DNA of 64,000 nucleotides, from contig NW_013654292.1 of NCBI RefSeq assembly GCF_000499385.1, forward strand, positions 98,434-162,433. The letters are read 5' to 3'. The DNA is from Eimeria necatrix (lineage: Eukaryota > Apicomplexa > Conoidasida > Eucoccidiorida > Eimeriidae). Each line of letters starts with the position of its first letter. Positions within the stretch are counted from its first letter, which is position 1. This document shows positions 59,746 to 64,000 of this stretch, piece after piece. The notes under the pieces are model-generated. The model had not been told where the DNA came from, did not search any database, and saw only the letters and a list, made by a program, of their open reading frames with translations. Both the position numbers and the translations under genes were made by a program.

Positions 59746-60951
59746 TCATCTTATTCTCCTGCGACGCCAGCTCATGAGGCCATACGGCGTCATCGGATAC
59801 CACTCTGTCAGAGGCTTAAGTTGCCTTGTCACTTCCTCTCGCTTTTTATGAAATACCTTGCGTGCATGCTCATTCACAGCAGCCACAGCCTCTTCGGAAG
59901 CGACTCTATAACTGATGTTTTCGGAGGACCGCAGTTGGAAGGAAAAGGCAGCTGACCCAGGAACGGTTCCTCTTGCGCAACGCCGCCGCCTAGGACGGCC
60001 AGCTTGGCAATGTCCGGCACACAGTGATGCGGCTCTTTCACTGTGTGGCTAGAATGCATTCTAACTGATGAAGCGCGGAGAATGAAGTGAAATCTGTTCA
60101 GGTCAGGGTTGTATTATGCGGTTCCATCGCACCCCGATTCACATAGCCAAGCGGCCTACGTCCTGACGCTATCCAAAAGCTGCACGATTTCCAGCGCTTC
60201 AGGGGTACCTAGGAACAAAACAATATTCGGCGTGAAAACTTCTTGATTTAGACTTATCCCAGACTACTAGGAAGGCACTGTAACAAGAAGAGCTGGAAGA
60301 GGACTGATAAGGGTGCAAGCCACTGAAAGGTAGTGAGTGAGGCGAGAGTACCGCGTACGCTGTAGGAAGGCAACGTGCTAGTATCATTCTCCATCAAACA
60401 AAACGCCATATTGAAACGCAAGCATATTGCATACCAGTGCTTAACAACCGGCATTTGAAATTTATTTGCGCGTATCGTGTTCTCGACACATCTGTCACGT
60501 GCCGCCTAGCACCAGCATATAAATATGGATTATCGGGTGCTAATCTGAACCCATATATCCGTTCCAGAAACCCAATTTTCACACAGTGCCCAGTGGTCCA
60601 AAGGGGTCCTGACCAAATTTCAAAGGGGTCCTGAGCAAGTCTACGCCTACGCTGAGTACATTGTTGGGCTGCCGCAGTTCTGCATCTTGCCAAGCGCTGC
60701 AACTGTGTACTTTAAGGTACAGCAGAAGCTAAATGGCTAAATGCTGCACGTGACTCAGCATCATCGCCTGCAATCTTACAACCGATAGAGGAACCAGCAG
60801 AAAAAAAGCGTGATTTACTTTCTGGGAGCGAAATATAAGAAAAGCTTTGCCTCAAGAGCTTATCACGAAGGGGACGGGCAGTGCACACGGTAACTTTCCC
60901 TGACATGCATTCAACACATAAGCGTGTCCACGTCAGACATTGTCCACTCAT
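59746..60951 (-). CDS. Three-exon protein of unknown function, 210 aa
   Basis: Exons 60951-60721, 60630-60435 and 59951-59746 join at phase 0 and phase 1, with a continuous frame from ATG to TGA. Signals are GTACCT/CTTGCTCAG and GTATGC/GGGTCAG. The N-terminus is rich in Arg, Lys, Ser and Cys, ending SKSRFFSAGSS, which could be a mitochondrial presequence with a processing site. The middle exon encodes DPFEIWSGPLW, ERIYGFRLAPDNPYLY and DVSRTRYAQINFKCRLLS. The C-terminal exon is a charged helix (ASEEAVAAVNEHARKVFHKK) and ends YGLMSWRRRRIR. No family recognised. Small size, basic tail and possible presequence would fit an organellar ribosome or respiratory-complex accessory protein, which is only a guess. 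It lies tail-to-tail with SMC3. Confidence 0.6.
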
Positions 60952-63037
60952 CTAAGGAAGCATCGAAGAGTTGCTTTTAAAATCCTTTGATTTATTGTAA
61001 GGTATTCTAAGAAACAAGAATTCAGGACTTGGTACTCCCAATACTTGTGTCCACATCCGGTCTCGTTCGTTTTAGGGAAACAGCCAAGCATTGTTTCAAA
61101 AATTCTTTTTATTTGTCGTAAGCCATTTCGAAAGAGGCGAATTCACAGCAGAAGCCAACAAGAACACCGAGCACATGCCACGCACCTTCATCCAATGCCG
61201 TGAAGAAGATCGTCCATTATTTGTACCAGCACTCGATCTAGCTTGTAATTTGGCACTAGCAATTCAAAAACGTTTCGCTTTTCTAATGCTTGATTGGAAA
61301 ATTTTCACGCTGAATTGCGAGTCTCGGTATGGCAAAATGATTCTTCCCCGAAATCAACATCTATTACAAGTGACTTCAAGATTCCAATGTAGATACTGAC
61401 TGCATATTTCGAAGGTTGATAACAGAATTATTAAACATCAAAGACAAGTGCCTTCAAAATTTTTAGTGTATAGAGTGGTTTGCATAATCCAAAGATATCG
61501 GAGGAAAATCGCTGATGGAAAGAGGATCTGGCGAAGTTTTTCATCGAAAATAGACTGGTCAGCATGCAAGTTGAAAGGATCTAGGCTCACCGGTGACATT
61601 CGCTCTTTAAGCAGTGTGGGTGAGAATGCCTAGCGGGAGGCTTTCTCTTTGGGCCTGTTTCTTGTCCACAGAGAAGGCTGGCTAACTGACTGGTGGCCTC
61701 GTAATTTCACTCCGACAAGATATGAAGCTACACGAATCTTTGATAAGGCGCTCTAAAACATATGAAGAGCAAGAAAGAAAAAGAGGAGAATAAGCAACCG
61801 CATGAAGGGCAGGAGCGAATTCCAGCTGAGCAAGCCAACGTGATGCTGGCTCAACAGGCGCCCCAGATGATTGCGCCACGGGTTGCTAGACTCCTTTGCC
61901 CCACCTCCAAATGCTACAAGGAAAGCGCAAAGCCGAGGCTAGGGCGCCCCTGGAAAAATTACAACGCGAGGCACACGCTAACAGGGCGTACCTACCAGGC
62001 ATACTGCAGGGATTCATCAGCATGCTGGCTTTGCCGGGTTTGGGTAAGCCTCCAATCAATGACTTACTCTAGACGGTCAAGGAGAACTCCTATGAGCGTA
62101 TGTTCAGCATTGCAGCGGGGCCTCTACAGCCTAGCCCCGCATTCCAATACTCGCCTCCCTACAAGGCGACTTTGATGAGGAAGAGTCACCTGGGCCCACA
62201 GCCATCCCCCAATAAAAGCACTTGGAAGAATGGATACAGGCAGATAAGGCGCGGAATCTATCTCTGCAGATAGTTGTGGTGTTTAGGACCATCAAACAAC
62301 ATTCCCAGACACTTTGCCTGGAGAATTTCCGCCGAGACACAAACTTATTATCACATCCTACTGGTGCCAGGCAGCTTCCCGACCAACGCGCTGTCTACAG
62401 GATATCACCGGGCTTGTTCGCATTCCACAAACAAAGAATAAATAAGCAGTCAGCAAATGGATGAAGAACCCCGGCTTTTCATCGTATTTGTTCCAAGACC
62501 ATTATGGCTAACAGGCGCAAGACGGTTGCGCAGTCAGCAAAGTGCGGCAAGTATTAAACTGCCATACTACTCATCTTGACTTTTTGCTGCCCGCTATTCA
62601 ACATGCATATAATTTAGACAGATAAAAGTTTTTGTGTATTTGATGTTGAAGCGGGCTTTATCATATTCACATGACCAAACGGGGCCGGTGAAATATTGTG
62701 TTTTGCTCTGCCTTGGGACTGTTTAAATCAAGATCAGACGATCTGGTGTCGGAATTGCCCCAGCTATGTGCCGAGCTAATATGAAGATTTGTCACCAACC
62801 TCTACGAGGTGAGCCACTGCCTACTGCGATTACAACTCCATGACATGCAGTTCCGGCTTTTGCCCATGCCTGAAACCTCTGCAACAGGCTTTCAGGACGC
62901 TTTTCAAGCATTGATCCTCTTGGGAGTTCCTTAAATGCAAGTTCGCTCGAGAAGAATTCACTTACTCCGACTACGTCAACAGCTCTCAGGGTGTAAAGTG
63001 CAGTGAGCAAGGCCTCGCCTCACTCCTGTATGATACC
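60952..63037. other. Intergenic, no supported gene
   Basis: Plus frames at 61091-61399, 61762-62175 and 62222-62464 have no recognisable relatives; the last two could be old mobile-element debris given the LTRs that follow, but no motif shows it. No RNA gene was recognised. Confidence 0.35.
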
Positions 63038-63412
63038 TGTAGTACGCAGGCACTACAATAGGCCTTGCTGGTGACCTTAAGAAGATAGCTAGCTGGTGAC
63101 CTATAAGAAGTTAACACGCTGAACGAGGACAGGTACTTCTTAGTAGTAGCGAATTTAGGCAGTTTGTCAACAAACTAGCATGTATAAACTAGACGTGTCT
63201 GTGAATATCTACCGATTGGGGCTGGCGATAGCGCCGGTATCGGTGCGGGCATCCTCCTCATAGAGCCAAGGAAGCAACAATCCTAATTGGAGAGACTTTC
63301 AAGGAAAATAAATTTCAGAACTTGAGAAGATGACTACATTTGGTTGAGTTTTTGGTAGATGCGTCAAAGGTAAAAGCCTTTCATAGGGCGCCCTCTTCGT
63401 GGGCCAGGTGGC
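63038..63412 (+). mobile_element. Diverged LTR copy, upstream member of a tandem pair
   Basis: It starts TGTAGTACGCAGGCACTACA, one or two changes from the family start. The GGTGACC, GATAGCTAGC, GAACGAGGACAGG and GGGGCTGGCGATAGCGCC blocks then follow in order. After about 240 bases it drifts from the consensus, and it stops where the better-preserved LTR begins at 63413. Confidence 0.75.
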
Positions 63413-63833
63413 TTTAGTGCACAGGCACTACAATAGAGCTTGCAGGTGACCTATAGAAGATAGCTATCTGGTGACCTACAAGAGGTCATAACACTGAACG
63501 AGGACAGGAACCCCTTACTAGGATCGAAGTAAGCCAATTTGGCGGCGAATTAGCGTGTATACACTAGACGTGCCTGAAAGTACCCGGAGATTGGGGCTGG
63601 CGATAGCGCCGACACCGATGCAGGCCTCCTCCCCACAGGCCATAGGAGGCGAGAACCCCGAGTGATGTGGATTTTCAAGAGAACACATTTTGAAGAAAAC
63701 TAAAAATGACTATATTTCGTTATAGTTGGACTACTGTTTCAAGGAAATACGCCGAAGGTAGACGATTATCATAGGCCCCTACTCGAGGGGGCAGGTAGCA
63801 GCGTAGTCGCAGCAGTAGGTGCTGTGCACCAAA
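63413..63833 (+). mobile_element. LTR of a plus-strand element (421 bp)
   Basis: This matches the minus-strand LTR 7975-8392 along its whole length and the window-start LTR in its 3' part. Terminal repeats are slightly decayed (TTTAGTGCAC at the start, GTGCACCAAA at the end). It is followed by an excellent primer binding site and the gag leader, so it is the 5' LTR of an element continuing past the window. Confidence 0.85.
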
Positions 63834-63835
63834 TT

Positions 63836-63860
63836 TGGGGGCTGTTCCGGGATTCGAATC
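63836..63860 (+). promoter_or_regulatory. Primer binding site, tRNA-Pro-like, well preserved
   Basis: TGGGGGCTGTTCCGGGATTC followed by GAATC. The complement has the full tRNA 3' architecture: T-loop TTCGAAT, T-stem CCCGG, seven-base acceptor strand AACAGCC, discriminator C, CCA. The match runs about 24-25 bases into the T-loop, longer than the usual 18. CCCGG with a C discriminator is typical of eukaryotic tRNA-Pro. Confidence 0.7.
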
Positions 63861-64000
63861 TTTGTTCTTTCCGGACTTGGGAGTAGAAATACTATGTTTC
63901 AATGACTCGCACCTAGATATCTTCGCTCGATAAGGGAGGCATCTCCGCAACGGACGCGTTATGGGCCCCATACAGCAGGAGACTTCTACAATGTCAGTAA
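63861..64000 (+). mobile_element. gag leader of a retroelement cut off by the window end
   Basis: It aligns with 195-340 of the window-start copy, including ATCTCCGCAACGGACGCGTT and GGAGACTTCTACAATGTCAG. Where the minus-strand copy has the gag ATG (GGGATGCATCTCCGC), this copy reads GGGAGGCATCTCCGC, so the usual start codon is lost; an in-frame ATG (ATGTCAGTAA) remains about 17 codons later. The body lies outside the window. Confidence 0.75.

Noticed and set aside
63845..63862. GGGATTCGAATC resembles a tRNA B-box, suggesting a tRNA gene
   Set aside because: It lies directly after an LTR and is the complement of a tRNA 3' end, so it is a primer binding site. There is no cloverleaf around it.
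1..64000. CRISPR arrays, prophage, bacterial operons or defence systems
   Set aside because: Genes are spliced and eukaryotic throughout; no spaced direct-repeat arrays or bacterial gene clusters were seen.

Overview
The window is nuclear DNA of a coccidian apicomplexan, most likely of the Eimeria/Cyclospora group. It has about 50% GC and intron-rich genes with short exons and GT-AG introns. CAG/GCA tracts run through coding exons as poly-Gln and poly-Ala. The genes are eukaryotic housekeeping genes, one encodes a protein with a plastid-type (apicoplast) leader, and chromovirus-like LTR retroelements of the kind known from Eimeria are present. There is no bacterial operon, CRISPR array or prophage.

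Layout. 1-2400: plus-strand remnant of a Ty3/gypsy (chromovirus-like) element (LTR end, primer binding site, gag, protease). 2400-4570: nothing supported. 4570-8610: a second copy on the minus strand (LTR, gag, internally deleted pol, integrase) with a related LTR nested inside it and an older LTR piece behind it. 9851-12672: unrecognised multi-exon gene (+). 16828-17860: ribosomal protein eL24 (+). 20341-25445: 12-exon trigger-factor chaperone with an apicoplast-type leader (-). 26237-30406: TRM11 tRNA m2G10 methyltransferase, 11 exons (+), divergent from trigger factor. 30565-31108: membrane-anchored protein of unknown function (-). 32313-32645: Pam16/Tim16 (-), first exon not found. 34476-38471: protein farnesyltransferase beta subunit, 7 exons (+). 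39203-41812: ARP4-like actin-related protein (-). 45140-46880: decayed chromovirus pol (+). 48967-58964: cohesin subunit SMC3, more than 20 exons (+). 59746-60951: compact unrecognised three-exon gene (-). 63038-64000: two LTR copies in tandem, then the start of another element running off the window.

I built the exon models by requiring GT-AG junctions, a continuous reading frame and agreement with the protein family. In the trigger factor, TRM11, farnesyltransferase, ARP4, eL24 and three-exon models every junction phase agrees, which is strong internal support. The SMC3 middle and the 5' ends of the unknown genes are less certain. The genes do not form one pathway. They serve translation and tRNA maturation (eL24, TRM11), organelle protein folding and import (trigger factor, Pam16), protein prenylation, chromatin remodelling (ARP4) and chromosome cohesion (SMC3). 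I found no clearly new multi-gene system. The items most worth following are the apicoplast trigger factor with an altered ribosome-docking region, SMC3 lacking the usual acetyl-acceptor lysines, the heavily expanded ARP4, and two phase-consistent genes of unknown function.
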